DNA of 64,000 nt from Paenisporosarcina sp. HGH0030. GTDB taxonomy: Bacteria > Bacillota > Bacilli > Bacillales_A > Planococcaceae. The DNA lies in NCBI RefSeq assembly GCF_000411295.1, contig NZ_KE150421.1, positions 559,324 to 623,323 of the forward strand, in the 5' to 3' direction. Shown here piece by piece: positions 27,092-34,572 of the stretch (its first letter is position 1; each line of letters begins with the position of its first letter). The notes under the pieces were generated by a model that saw nothing but the letters and a program-made list of their open reading frames with translations, had not been told where the DNA came from and searched no databases. The position numbers were made by a program, and so were the translations under genes.

Positions 27092-27370
27092 ATGAAATGT
27101 TTAAATTGTGAAGGTTTCAATGAGAAAATACCAATAACATCGCCTTACCAATACTTTAATCTATTAAATCAACTTAAAGCGATAATAAGCCAGGGCACAC
27201 TTGTACTTATCGAAGGTAATTGTGATATAAATGATTTGAAATCTGGTGGTACTTGGCCAAACGATAATATTTACCATACTTTTCAGTGTGAAAAGTGCAC
27301 TAGAAAATATCAACTTTCAATTGAAACATACCATGGGTCAAATGGCGAATGGGATATATACAAAAATTAG
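27092..27370 (+). CDS. Hypothetical protein with two CxxC pairs, cassette gene
   Basis: 92 residues, ATG after GGTGAGG. CLNC at residues 3-6 and CEKC near 70 could form one zinc ribbon. Between them is a soluble domain of unknown type (TLVLIEGNCDINDLKSGG). No family recognised. Confidence 0.55.
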   Translation: MKCLNCEGFNEKIPITSPYQYFNLLNQLKAIISQGTLVLIEGNCDINDLKSGGTWPNDNIYHTFQCEKCTRKYQLSIETYHGSNGEWDIYKN

Positions 27371-27380
27371 TATGTATTAT

Positions 27381-27413
27381 GTATTGAACTAACGGGGCAG
27401 TTTAGTTTAATAG
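27381..27413 (+). repeat. Cassette site, B half only
   Basis: TATTGAACTAAC-GGGGCAG-TTTAGTTTAATAGG; arms pair with one mismatch. Only 17 nt separate it from the next start codon. Confidence 0.85.
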
Positions 27414-27430
27414 GGGTGGAGGGGTTATAA

Positions 27431-27634
27431 TTGGCTAATAAATATTGTCCTATATGTGGAGAGGAAAACGAATGTATGACAGGAAGAGTAGAACACGGTA
27501 ACTGCTGGTGTGATACAGAAGGCGTATTTCCTATTGGAATCTTTGAGTTAGTTCCTACAGAGAATATAAGGAAGAATTGTATATGTAAAAAATGTGTAAA
27601 TAAATATAGGGATGAAGCTGTAGCTTTGAAATAA
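27431..27634 (+). CDS. Cysteine-rich CWC family protein, cassette gene
   Basis: 67 residues, TTG start after GGAGGGG. CPICGEENECM, GNCWC and CICKKC are the conserved zinc-binding cysteines of the Cys_rich_CWC family. Function unknown; probably a small structural zinc-binding protein. Confidence 0.8.
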   Translation: MANKYCPICGEENECMTGRVEHGNCWCDTEGVFPIGIFELVPTENIRKNCICKKCVNKYRDEAVALK

Positions 27635-27697
27635 AGTTGGATCATTTAAAACAAAGTTCGATAATTTCTAATATAAAAAAGTTTGATTAAAATTATC

Positions 27698-27735
27698 TCA
27701 CCTCGATCTTTTCTTAGAATTGAGGTGATTTTTTT
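27698..27735 (+). terminator. Rho-independent terminator
   Basis: TCACCTC pairs with GAGGTGA, followed by seven T. It is unrelated in sequence to the terminators built into the sites. Confidence 0.8.
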
Positions 27736-27780
27736 GTTGGATATTTATGTTAATATCACTATAAAGATTGTGAAAAAATG

Positions 27781-27813
27781 TACTTAAACTAACGAGGCAG
27801 GTTAGTTCAATAG
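27781..27813 (+). repeat. Cassette site, B half only, chimeric
   Basis: Left arm TACTTAA, spacer GAGGCAG, right arm CAATAGG: non-complementary arms. Confidence 0.8.
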
Positions 27814-27843
27814 GATCTCTCGCAGATTGGAGGAGGTATATAA

Positions 27844-28032
27844 ATGAATAAATTAATTAGATTCTTGGATAAATACCTCATAGGCAGCGTAATGATTATT
27901 TGTGGGATATTACTTTTCATAATTACTCACGGTAAACCTTTTAAAGAAGTTGAAGACTCATTAGTTGTAGCCTATGCATTTGTTATAGGTGGAATTGTAC
28001 ATCTACTGTTTAAAGCGATTCAGAAACGGTAG
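27844..28032 (+). CDS. Small two-helix membrane protein, cassette gene
   Basis: 62 residues, ATG after GGAGGAGG. Helices lie at about 11-29 and 40-58, with basic ends (FLDKYLIGS; KAIQKR). No family recognised. Confidence 0.6.
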   Translation: MNKLIRFLDKYLIGSVMIICGILLFIITHGKPFKEVEDSLVVAYAFVIGGIVHLLFKAIQKR

Positions 28033-28049
28033 ATCATATTAGTTTGTAG

Positions 28050-28141
28050 TTATTCAACTAACGGGTGCTTTAGTTGAAGATCAGTGAGCTGCTAGTCAGC
28101 TTTTTTCTTATTGAACTAACGGGGCAGGTTAGTTCAATAAG
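28050..28141 (+). repeat. Cassette site, A+B, well-preserved example
   Basis: A: box AACTAAC (28056-28062), spacer GGGTGC, box TTTAGTT. Then hairpin GAGCTGCTAGTCAGCTT with T-run. B: box AACTAAC (28114-28120), spacer GGGGCAG, box GTTAGTT (28128-28134), arms CTTATTG/CAATAAG perfect. From outer box to outer box is 79 bp. A and B can pair with each other as in attC. Confidence 0.9.
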
Positions 28142-28202
28142 ATGCGGGAATAGGTAAGTTGATTATCGAATACCTAAGTATCTTCGATTCGGGGGGAAGT
28201 GT

Positions 28203-28535
28203 ATGTACGATTACATAAGTATTCATTCAGATAAATTTGCTTCATTTATTAAAACTGATGTCATTGGAAATTTCTTAATATTAAATATGAATTGCACTAA
28301 ACTAAGTACATTGGTGTTTACTAAGGAGTTAAGTGGCTCCAGTATCATAATTAGAGGAATTAATGCTAATTTACAAGGTAATTATGCGTATGATTCCGCA
28401 GATGAATTTACAGGGATAAATTTAATTGAGATTGAATTTCCAGATAACTCTGATGGTGCTTTGGAGGATGAAATATTGAAAATTGCACAGAAAATTTCAA
28501 ATGAGTTTTTATGGAAAATTGATTTAAGAGAGTAA
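28203..28535 (+). CDS. Hypothetical cytoplasmic protein, cassette gene
   Basis: 110 residues, ATG after GGGGGAAG. Soluble, mixed alpha/beta, acidic (ADEFTGINLIEIEFPDNSDG). No family recognised. Confidence 0.55.
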   Translation: MYDYISIHSDKFASFIKTDVIGNFLILNMNCTKLSTLVFTKELSGSSIIIRGINANLQGNYAYDSADEFTGINLIEIEFPDNSDGALEDEILKIAQKISNEFLWKIDLRE

Positions 28536-28549
28536 ATAAGTAAGCTTTC

Positions 28550-28580
28550 CTTATTAAAGTAACGGGTGCTTTAGTCAATA
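28550..28580 (+). repeat. Cassette site, A half, fused to the recombinase terminator
   Basis: TATTAAAGTAAC-GGGTGC-TTTAGTCAATATA: right box degenerate. The recombinase gene's terminator begins three bases later; the same junction recurs at 57.05 kb. Confidence 0.75.
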
Positions 28581-28582
28581 TA

Positions 28583-28616
28583 GAGCAACGTCATTTAATG
28601 ACGTTGCTCCTTTTAT
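28583..28616. terminator. Terminator shared by the recombinase and the preceding cassette
   Basis: GAGCAACGTCATT pairs with AATGACGTTGCTC, with T-rich sequence on the plus side. It ends where the recombinase stop codon begins. A near-identical stem lies at 57065-57095 beside the recombinase relic. Confidence 0.85.
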
Positions 28617-29456
28617 TTAAAAGTACTTCTGATAATATTCTTTCCGTAACCTTCCACTTAGTTGAGCGTAAATTCGGGTAGTTTCACTCTTCTCGTGACC
28701 CAGTAGACTTTGAATGACTTCGATGGGTGCTCCATTATTCAACAGATGAGTAGCATAGCTGTGTCTGAGTTGATGGGGATGGATCTCTTTATTAATTCCA
28801 GCACGATTTGAAATCCTCTTGATGATGTACCTCATTTGGGCGACACTCATTATATGGGGGTGTCTTTCAGTGACAAAGATGGCTGGGTCATTGTCAGTGC
28901 GACTGTCCATATAGCGTTTAAGCCATATGTCGCACCGTATATTAAAATAAACTTCCCTCTCCTTATCGCCTTTTCCTCTGACTATTGCAGATCGATTGGA
29001 CCAATTAATATGGTTCTTTTCTAACGAAACGATTTCTCCGATCCGACAACCCGTCGAAAACATTAACTCAAAGATTGCTTTTTCAATTGGTAAATGACAG
29101 GCTTCACGCAAAAGTTCGATTTCCATTTCGGTTAAATACTTGGGTATCCGCTTGCCCACTTTCGGTTCTTTAATTTTTGCAGCTGGATTCTTAAGTATGT
29201 TGCCTTCTTCATGGGACCATCGGAATAATGATTTCAGAAATCGGATTCTATGTGCAAGACTTGCTGGTTTTAAATGCTTCCCTGAAATCGCAAGGTATTC
29301 TTTCAATTGAATTGTGTCCAGAGTTGTTATTTCAATATCCTTAAAATATTCAATAAGTAATGACAATTGGAGCCGATAAGCCTTTAAGGTCTGTGGAGAA
29401 AAGCCTTCAATCCTTTTATCAGATTCAAATGCTTCCCATGCTTTTGACAGTAGCAA
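28617..29456 (-). CDS. XerC/D-like tyrosine recombinase inside the cassette array
   Basis: 279 residues, TTG start after GAGGGGG. An N-terminal SAM-like core-binding domain (residues 1-90) and the catalytic domain carry all active-site residues. These are Arg-138 in STGCRIGEI, Lys-162 or -165 in GKGDKER, His-228 and Arg-231 in HPHQLRH, His-254 in LLGHEK and the nucleophile Tyr-263 in RIYAQL. The Arg to HxxR distance (about 90 residues) is as in XerC/D and too short for the extra helix region of IntI integron integrases. It is not the housekeeping XerC or XerD by context. It lies inverted to nearly all cassettes and is the obvious candidate to act on the sites; that is inference. Confidence 0.9.
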   Translation of the reverse strand: MLLSKAWEAFESDKRIEGFSPQTLKAYRLQLSLLIEYFKDIEITTLDTIQLKEYLAISGKHLKPASLAHRIRFLKSLFRWSHEEGNILKNPAAKIKEPKVGKRIPKYLTEMEIELLREACHLPIEKAIFELMFSTGCRIGEIVSLEKNHINWSNRSAIVRGKGDKEREVYFNIRCDIWLKRYMDSRTDNDPAIFVTERHPHIMSVAQMRYIIKRISNRAGINKEIHPHQLRHSYATHLLNNGAPIEVIQSLLGHEKSETTRIYAQLSGRLRKEYYQKYF

Positions 29457-29526
29457 TTTTGTTCCCCCTCAAAAAAAGTATCGTTAAAGGAAATATTGCC
29501 ATTTCTATCGAAATTAAGACATATTG

Positions 29527-29556
29527 ATAGTTTAATAACGGGTTAGGATAGTTGAA
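29527..29556 (+). repeat. Cassette site, degenerate B half
   Basis: TAGTTTAATAAC-GGGTTA-GGATAGTTGAAGG; the right box is recognisable, the left weak. It borders the promoter side of the recombinase gene. Confidence 0.6.
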
Positions 29557-29568
29557 GGGGTGAAGAGG

Positions 29569-29766
29569 TTGGATAGACAAAGAACCTTTTTCTATGGGTT
29601 TATAGTTGGTTTTATATTAATGATTTTTCCTATACCCTCCTTTTTCTTTTGGAGAGACGTCATGGAACATGTTGAATTGATTTTTCGATATTTTGGATTT
29701 TTAATGTTAGTAGTATGTGGAATTCCATTAATTATTGATGTTATTCGAAACTTTACTATTAAATAA
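29569..29766 (+). CDS. Small two-helix membrane protein, cassette gene
   Basis: About 65 residues from TTG 29569 (AAGGGG 8 nt upstream; GTG 29560 is the alternative). Two helices lie at about 7-25 and 38-56, joined by an aromatic loop (FFFWRDVMEHVE). No family recognised. Confidence 0.55.
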   Translation: MDRQRTFFYGFIVGFILMIFPIPSFFFWRDVMEHVELIFRYFGFLMLVVCGIPLIIDVIRNFTIK

Positions 29767-29780
29767 ATCCCTGTGGAGTT

Positions 29781-29815
29781 CTTATTGAACTAACGGGGCA
29801 GGTTAGTTGAACAAG
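29781..29815 (+). repeat. Cassette site, B half only, chimeric
   Basis: Left arm CTTATTG, perfect core with GGGGCAG, right arm GAACAAG: non-complementary arms. Confidence 0.85.
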
Positions 29816-29874
29816 GTTTTTTCAGTTTTAGATATATTTATTAGGAAAATGAATTACATACAGGTGGGGTAGAA

Positions 29875-30237
29875 ATGAAAAATGATTTTATCAGTGAACT
29901 TGAAAATCTTTATAATACAGAATTAATGAATGAATTCCCAAACGAAGATATTGAACAGATTGAAAAAGATTTCGAGGATAGTATCTCAGAAGAAGATTGG
30001 CTGGATGCAGATTTTAATGAATTTTGTATGCTTATCGCAGGAAGTTCCTCTTATGTATTAGGTAATAAAAAAATCCCTAATAATCAACTGCAATTCCTAT
30101 ATAAAGACTTTTTTTCACTTTATCCTAAACATTCATTTTTAAAAGATTCTGTAAGTAATTATCCTCATTTTTATAAAGAACTTGTAAATTTTGAAAAGGC
30201 ACGAGAATTATTACTCGTTATTATTCAGAATAAATAA
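29875..30237 (+). CDS. YxiJ-like protein, cassette gene
   Basis: 120 residues, ATG after GGTGGGG. DFNEFCMLIAGSSSYVLGNK, then FFSLYPKHSFL and NYPHFYKELVNFEKAR, resemble the YxiJ-like family of Bacillus; yxiJ lies in a toxin/immunity-rich region of B. subtilis. Cytoplasmic, acidic. Function unknown, an immunity role is only a guess. Confidence 0.55.
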   Translation: MKNDFISELENLYNTELMNEFPNEDIEQIEKDFEDSISEEDWLDADFNEFCMLIAGSSSYVLGNKKIPNNQLQFLYKDFFSLYPKHSFLKDSVSNYPHFYKELVNFEKARELLLVIIQNK

Positions 30238-30240
30238 GTC

Positions 30241-30313
30241 TTGATGAACTAACGAGTTCTTGAGTTGAAGATCAGTGAGCTTATTGAACTAACGGGCAGG
30301 TTAGTTCAATAAG
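30241..30313 (+). repeat. Cassette site, A+B, compact
   Basis: A is degenerate (GAGTTCTTGAGTTG), the terminator is absent, and B follows after about 10 nt with arms CTTATTG/CAATAAG and a shortened spacer (GGGCAG). Confidence 0.8.
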
Positions 30314-30366
30314 GATTGATATAATAAATAGATTGCCATGTATAAAAACCTAATGGAGTGATACAT

Positions 30367-30753
30367 ATGGAAAGCTTTAAAGATATTTTGCCTAGACATA
30401 AAACTGATGATGATAGAGTTGAAATGATTAAAAAAATGGATAGAGATAAAATATTACCTTTACTGCCTGGCCTCCTCGAATGGATACAAGATATTAATTG
30501 GCCAGTGGCACCAAGCGTATTGGAACTGCTTTTAACTTTTCCAGAAGAAGTTGTTCCACATGTGCAAGATGTTTTATCTTCAGATGATGATAACTGGAAG
30601 TGGTATATACTTCACTTTTTAGTTATTGAATTGCCAGTAGAGTCGAGAGTTCAGTTTAAAGAGTATTTAACAAGAGTGGCCGAAACACCCACACAAAATG
30701 AACTCGAAGAAGAACTTGATGAAATCGCAAAAGAAATTTTAGAAACAATCTAA
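30367..30753 (+). CDS. DUF5071 family protein, cassette gene
   Basis: About 128 residues from ATG 30367 (TGGAGTG upstream; a GTG 9 nt earlier overlaps it). FKDILPRHKTDDDRVEMIKK, GLLEWIQDINWPVAP and the acidic tail match the DUF5071 pattern, an all-helical HEAT-like cytoplasmic protein often found near SUKH-type genes. Function unknown. Confidence 0.75.
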   Translation: MESFKDILPRHKTDDDRVEMIKKMDRDKILPLLPGLLEWIQDINWPVAPSVLELLLTFPEEVVPHVQDVLSSDDDNWKWYILHFLVIELPVESRVQFKEYLTRVAETPTQNELEEELDEIAKEILETI

Positions 30754-30767
30754 AATAAAATAATCCA

Positions 30768-30800
30768 TTCTTCAACTAACGGGGCAGTTTAGTTGAATAT
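30768..30800 (+). repeat. Cassette site, B half only
   Basis: Left arm ATTCTTC, core with GGGGCAG, right arm GAATATA: mostly unpaired arms. Confidence 0.8.
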
Positions 30801-30845
30801 ATATATGAAATTATAGAACATGAAAGCTAACAGTTTTCATGTAAA

Positions 30846-31106
30846 TTATAGTTGTTTATAAATATTGAGTAAAGAAAGAACAATAATTACAATTCCACAT
30901 ATCAAATAGAGATAAAAAGATTTTTTGCTATTTATTTCGGTGTTTGAAAATAGAAGAAATGATATTCCTAATAAAATGAAACCTATATCAAAAATGTATG
31001 GAAAAGATTTTATAGAAGACGAAATGAAATGAGAAAGCATTAAACCAACAGCTATGGTACTTAAAACTAGTGAATAAGCTACGTATTTACTATTTGGTCT
31101 TAGCAT
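30846..31106 (-). CDS. Small three-helix membrane protein, minus strand
   Basis: 86 residues, ATG after GAGAGG. Three helices lie at about 8-28, 36-54 and 64-83. One of the few minus-strand cassette genes; a hairpin CATGAAAGC/TTTCATG (30820-30841) lies just beyond its 3' end. No family recognised. Confidence 0.55.
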   Translation of the reverse strand: MLRPNSKYVAYSLVLSTIAVGLMLSHFISSSIKSFPYIFDIGFILLGISFLLFSNTEINSKKSFYLYLICGIVIIVLSLLNIYKQL

Positions 31107-31291
31107 GTTATTTTCCTCTCCATTCTGCTATTGCTAAAATTTGTATCATGCAAAGTACATCTCATTTGCCAATGCTTTTATCTGAAATTAATAATTAAAG
31201 GTATATTTGTAATACGTACCATAAAATGGATAGTTTCATTTTTCATATTTTTTATTATTAGCCCACTTAATTCTTTGGGACGATTGTTACT

Positions 31292-31384
31292 CTTATTCAA
31301 CTAACGGGTGCTTTACTTCAAGAAGGAGAAAAGCATTTTTTGCATTTTTTCTTATTCAACTAACGGGGCAGTTTAGTTTAATAA
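31292..31384 (+). repeat. Cassette site, A+B
   Basis: A leads into terminator stem GCTTTACTTC...AAAAGC with a long T-run. B has left arm CTTATTC and right arm TAATAAT. Confidence 0.85.
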
Positions 31385-31412
31385 TATTTTGTAAATGGGA
31401 AGGAGAGTATTT

Positions 31413-31592
31413 ATGTTAATTATGCTTTGGCTTGTCGTACCGTTATTAGGAGTTGTATGGTTTTTAAATTTCACTACTTTTTTGAAGAACTTAATGAATG
31501 GAAAAAGCACTCATAACCAAAATGTTTTAGGAGCAGTCTTAACGTTTATTTTTATCTTTGCTCTAATGTACTGCTATGCTGGAACACACTAA
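31413..31592 (+). CDS. Small two-helix membrane protein, cassette gene
   Basis: About 59 residues from ATG 31413, chosen because GGAAGGAG lies 8 nt before it (an in-frame ATG at 31395 precedes that ribosome binding site). Two helices with a short polar loop (KNLMNGKSTHNQN). No family recognised. Confidence 0.55.
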   Translation: MLIMLWLVVPLLGVVWFLNFTTFLKNLMNGKSTHNQNVLGAVLTFIFIFALMYCYAGTH

Positions 31593-31650
31593 ATAAGATC
31601 AGTTCAGTTCTATTATGCTCACTACTGAATAAAAAAGATTGTGAAACATT

Positions 31651-31790
31651 GCACTTAAACTAACGGGTGCTTTAGTTAAACAAGACCATCATTTCGATGG
31701 TCTATTTTTACGTCCAAAACATCAATTAGATTTCGGCCATCCATTGTGAATTGTTACACTTAAACTAACGAGGCAGGTTAGTTCAATAAG
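31651..31790 (+). repeat. Cassette site, A and B separated by about 70 bp
   Basis: A with matching arms CTTAAAC/GTTAAAC, then terminator AGACCATCATTTCGATGGTCT with T-run (31684-31709), then B with left arm CACTTAA and right arm CAATAAG (chimeric). Confidence 0.8.
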
Positions 31791-31937
31791 AAGGCTTTTT
31801 TGGAATGTTGTTGAATAAGTTAATATATGTAAATTTTTGAACAATAGGGGAAGGTGTTCAGGAGTCTCATATTTTGCTATCTAAATACGAGATTCTTTTT
31901 TATGTTATTTCGTCATTTAATATAAAGGGGCAAATTA

Positions 31938-32162
31938 TTGCAAAACCCTAAAGGAGCAGATTATTTGATTACCGTTTTAGAAAACATAAAGGATTTAACT
32001 TTTATATTAATATTCATTTCCAGCATTATTTATCGTAGGCAACTTAAGCTAACTAAGTGGAAAAGAAAACTTTCTAAAGGCGAAATGACAATGTATTTAA
32101 TTACTACAATTGCACTTCCTATTTACGGAATTACTTATTTTATTCTTCTATTGGGAACATAA
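31938..32162 (+). CDS. Small two-helix membrane protein, cassette gene
   Basis: 74 residues, TTG start after AAAGGGG. Helices lie at about 18-34 and 51-72, with a strongly basic loop between (YRRQLKLTKWKRKLSKG). A hairpin with T-run (about 31862-31900) lies between the preceding site and this gene. No family recognised. Confidence 0.55.
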   Translation: MQNPKGADYLITVLENIKDLTFILIFISSIIYRRQLKLTKWKRKLSKGEMTMYLITTIALPIYGITYFILLLGT

Positions 32163-32215
32163 AATGCGTTGTTTTATCCAGTTATATAATAACCTTTTGT
32201 TCAGTCCTTCTAACA

Positions 32216-32327
32216 AAATCCTCAACGGATGCTGTTCACTGAGCTGCTTAAACAAAATCGATACGGTTTATTTAACGAAGGTTAGAGTAATTCTTCTTCA
32301 ACTAACGGGGCAGTTTAGTTGAAGAAC
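32216..32327 (+). repeat. Cassette site, relic A and intact B
   Basis: A relic (CTCAACGGATGCTG...TGAGCTGCTT, 32219-32250) and an intact B with matching arms CTTCTTC/GAAGAAC (32292-32327). Confidence 0.75.
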
Positions 32328-32391
32328 GTTTTTAAGGGTTATGGAAGATAATATCCATTAGGATTTAGGAAAAAGAATGGAGAGGTGTTTA

Positions 32392-33276
32392 GTGATTATA
32401 AATATCGATTTAGTAACAAGACTAATAAAGGAACAATTTCCCGAGTGGTCTCATTTAGTAATAGCACCTGTAAAAAATGGTGGAAATGATAATAGAACAT
32501 TTCATTTAGGTAAGCACATGATTGTAAGGTTACCAAGTGCAGCAGGCTACGCTCCTCAAGTGGAAAAGGAACAAAAGTGGATTCCGGTATTAGCTGAAAA
32601 ACTTTCCTTGTCAATTTCTATGCCAATAGCTAAAGGATATCCAAATGAAGAATATCCTTGGTCATGGTCCATATATAAGTGGCTTGAGGGAGAACACTTA
32701 TCTCATAGTAATATTGATGACCTTAATCGACTTGCTAAAGACTTGGGGACATTTTTAAATGAGTTACAAGATGTTGATGTTAGTGGAGGTCCTTTAGCTG
32801 GTAGGCATAATTTTTATCGGGGTGCGTCACTAGCTATATACAATAAAGAATCCCAAGATGCTATTGAGAACAACGAAGAGACTTTTGATGTAGGTATGTT
32901 GAGTGAAATATGGAACTTAGCTTTAAATTCCGAATGGGAGTCAGAGCCTGTGTGGGTTCATGGGGATATAGCCCCTGGAAATTTGTTAGTTAAGGATGGA
33001 AAGCTCTGTGCTGTTATTGACTTTGGTATATTGGGAGTAGGAGATCCTTCATGTGATGCAGCAATGGCTTGGACTTTCTTTGATGAAACCAGTAGAAAAG
33101 TATTCAAGGATATAATAAACATGGACGAAAGAACTTGGAATAGGGCAAGAGGATGGGCTTTGTGGAAAGCATTAATAACATATGATGCCTACAAATATTC
33201 TGATAATGTGAAAGCAGAAGAAGCATATAAAACTATTTCGACAATAATAGAAGATTACAAAATAAACTTATTATGA
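32392..33276 (+). CDS. Aminoglycoside phosphotransferase (APH) family kinase, cassette gene
   Basis: About 294 residues from GTG 32392 (TGGAGAGG 6 nt upstream; an in-frame ATG at 32377 precedes it). The APH kinase fold shows the catalytic loop VWVHGDIAPGNLLV (Asp near 198) and the metal aspartate in VIDFGILGVGDPSCD (near 215). N-terminal KNGGNDNRTFHLG and IVRLP are the nucleotide-binding strands. The family phosphorylates aminoglycosides, macrolides or small metabolites; the substrate here is unknown. The largest cassette cargo apart from the MBL gene. Confidence 0.85.
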   Translation: MIINIDLVTRLIKEQFPEWSHLVIAPVKNGGNDNRTFHLGKHMIVRLPSAAGYAPQVEKEQKWIPVLAEKLSLSISMPIAKGYPNEEYPWSWSIYKWLEGEHLSHSNIDDLNRLAKDLGTFLNELQDVDVSGGPLAGRHNFYRGASLAIYNKESQDAIENNEETFDVGMLSEIWNLALNSEWESEPVWVHGDIAPGNLLVKDGKLCAVIDFGILGVGDPSCDAAMAWTFFDETSRKVFKDIINMDERTWNRARGWALWKALITYDAYKYSDNVKAEEAYKTISTIIEDYKINLL

Positions 33277-33281
33277 AATCT

Positions 33282-33367
33282 TCTTATTCAACTAACGGGT
33301 GCTTTACTTCAATAAGGAGTGAAGCCTTTTTTCTTATTGAACTATCGGGGCAGTTTAGTTCAATAAT
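33282..33367 (+). repeat. Cassette site, A+B
   Basis: A leads into terminator stem GCTTTACTTC...GTGAAGC with T-run. B has left arm CTTATTG and right arm CAATAAT (matching) and one core change (CTATC). Confidence 0.85.
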
Positions 33368-33383
33368 TCGAGGGGGAATTGAG

Positions 33384-33608
33384 TTGAAAATTATTAAAAT
33401 AATTCTTGCTTTAGTTGTAATAGCAATTTCAGCATACGGCTTAATTACTAAAGATTTTTTGTATGGTCCAATATTATCTTTATTGCTTGGAATTTTTATT
33501 GCAATTATAGGAATAGAGGAATTTAAAAATAAAGGTAAAAATAGTTTGGGTATGTTTTTTATACCAGTATCATTATTAGTTATTACGGTGGCTTTATTTA
33601 GTTTCTAA
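33384..33608 (+). CDS. DUF3953 membrane protein, cassette gene (first of two)
   Basis: 74 residues, TTG start after GAGGGGG, only 16 nt after the site. Three helices; KIILALVVIAISAYGLITKD and IGIEEFKNKGK fit DUF3953. A paralogue is at 56806-57045. The frame also runs upstream through the site, but that is not a gene. Confidence 0.7.
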   Translation: MKIIKIILALVVIAISAYGLITKDFLYGPILSLLLGIFIAIIGIEEFKNKGKNSLGMFFIPVSLLVITVALFSF

Positions 33609-33690
33609 TTAAATTTAGGGAGAAATTTTCAACTAATTCAGTGTAAAGTCCTAAATAAATAACCAATTCTATTAAAGTTTGTGAAGTATC

Positions 33691-33785
33691 TTACTTAAAC
33701 TAACGGGTGCTTTAGTTAAAGATCATCGGGCTGTTTAAACAGCCATTTTTCTTATTGAACTAACGAGGCAGGTTAGTTAAATATA
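33691..33785 (+). repeat. Cassette site, A+B
   Basis: A with matching arms CTTAAAC/GTTAAAG, terminator GGGCTGTTTAAACAGCC with T-run, and B with left arm CTTATTG, spacer GAGGCAG and right arm AAATATA. Confidence 0.85.
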
Positions 33786-33842
33786 CAAGTATATAAAATA
33801 CGGATTCTTATGGTGGTAAGGTATCCAAAGGGGATTTTAAAT

Positions 33843-34268
33843 GTGAAAAAAATATTTGTTTTGTTATTGACGTTATTTATATTTACTGGTTGTTCAAATA
33901 CAACTGTCGAGAAAGAAGAAAATAAAGATTTACAAATTGCTGATGCGATGGCTTCTATCGGTGGAGTGGATGAAACATTGGATAAGCAAAAGTTAAGTTA
34001 TGAAATGACTATAAGCAACGAAGGGAAATTACCAGTAGTTGAAGAATCTATTGAAATTGTTTTAACTGATTGGATTAATGAAAGACTAATGGAGAATGAA
34101 ATTACAGAGAAAAAATTTAATGAAGACAACATTATGGTTAAAGGCTATGTGATTTTCGACACGAAAGATTTATCAAAAAAGGATATTTTAGAAAATGAAC
34201 CGTTTATTGATGGAATTAAAATTAGCACCGAAGATGATGGGGAAATCTTTATTAAAAGTAATTTCTAA
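33843..34268 (+). CDS. Predicted lipoprotein, cassette gene
   Basis: About 141 residues from GTG 33843 (AAAGGGG 9 nt upstream). Signal peptide FVLLLTLFIFTGC with lipobox FTGC, acylated Cys near 16. The mature part is acidic (KLPVVEESIEIVLTDWINER); no family recognised. Confidence 0.65.
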   Translation: MKKIFVLLLTLFIFTGCSNTTVEKEENKDLQIADAMASIGGVDETLDKQKLSYEMTISNEGKLPVVEESIEIVLTDWINERLMENEITEKKFNEDNIMVKGYVIFDTKDLSKKDILENEPFIDGIKISTEDDGEIFIKSNF

Positions 34269-34320
34269 TAAAAAATGTTTAATGAAACACTAAGCTCTTT
34301 TGTTAATTGTTATAAGATGC

Positions 34321-34413
34321 CTTATTCAACTAACGGGTGCTTTAGTTAAAGTTCATCGGATTGCTTAAGCAGCCCTTTTTTATTGAACTAACAGGGCAGG
34401 TTAGTGGAACAAG
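34321..34413 (+). repeat. Cassette site, A+B
   Basis: A with left arm CTTATTC and right arm AAAGTTC, terminator GATTGCTTAAGCAGCC with T-run, and B with spacer AGGGCAG and right arm GGAACAAG (chimeric). Confidence 0.8.
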
Positions 34414-34447
34414 TGAGAATAGATGTTTTAATAAGAAAACCATTATA

Positions 34448-34473
34448 AAAACCACCAAGTTCAATGGTGGTTT
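34448..34473. terminator. Bidirectional terminator
   Basis: AAAACCACCA pairs with TGGTGGTTT. It lies between the plus-strand cassette and the 3' end of the minus-strand gene. Confidence 0.7.
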
Positions 34474-34572
34474 AGTTTGTTTATAAGGACTATCGTGCAG
34501 ATGGTAATGGTCTCTGAGTATCGACCTATACTCGGGTTTAGGATTTTGTACTTTAAGGATAATAAAAGCGAT

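Noticed and set aside
28617-29456. Canonical class of integron integrase (IntI)
   Set aside because: All tyrosine-recombinase residues are present but the spacing between Arg-138 and His-228 leaves no room for the IntI-specific helix insertion, so I call it XerC/D-like only.
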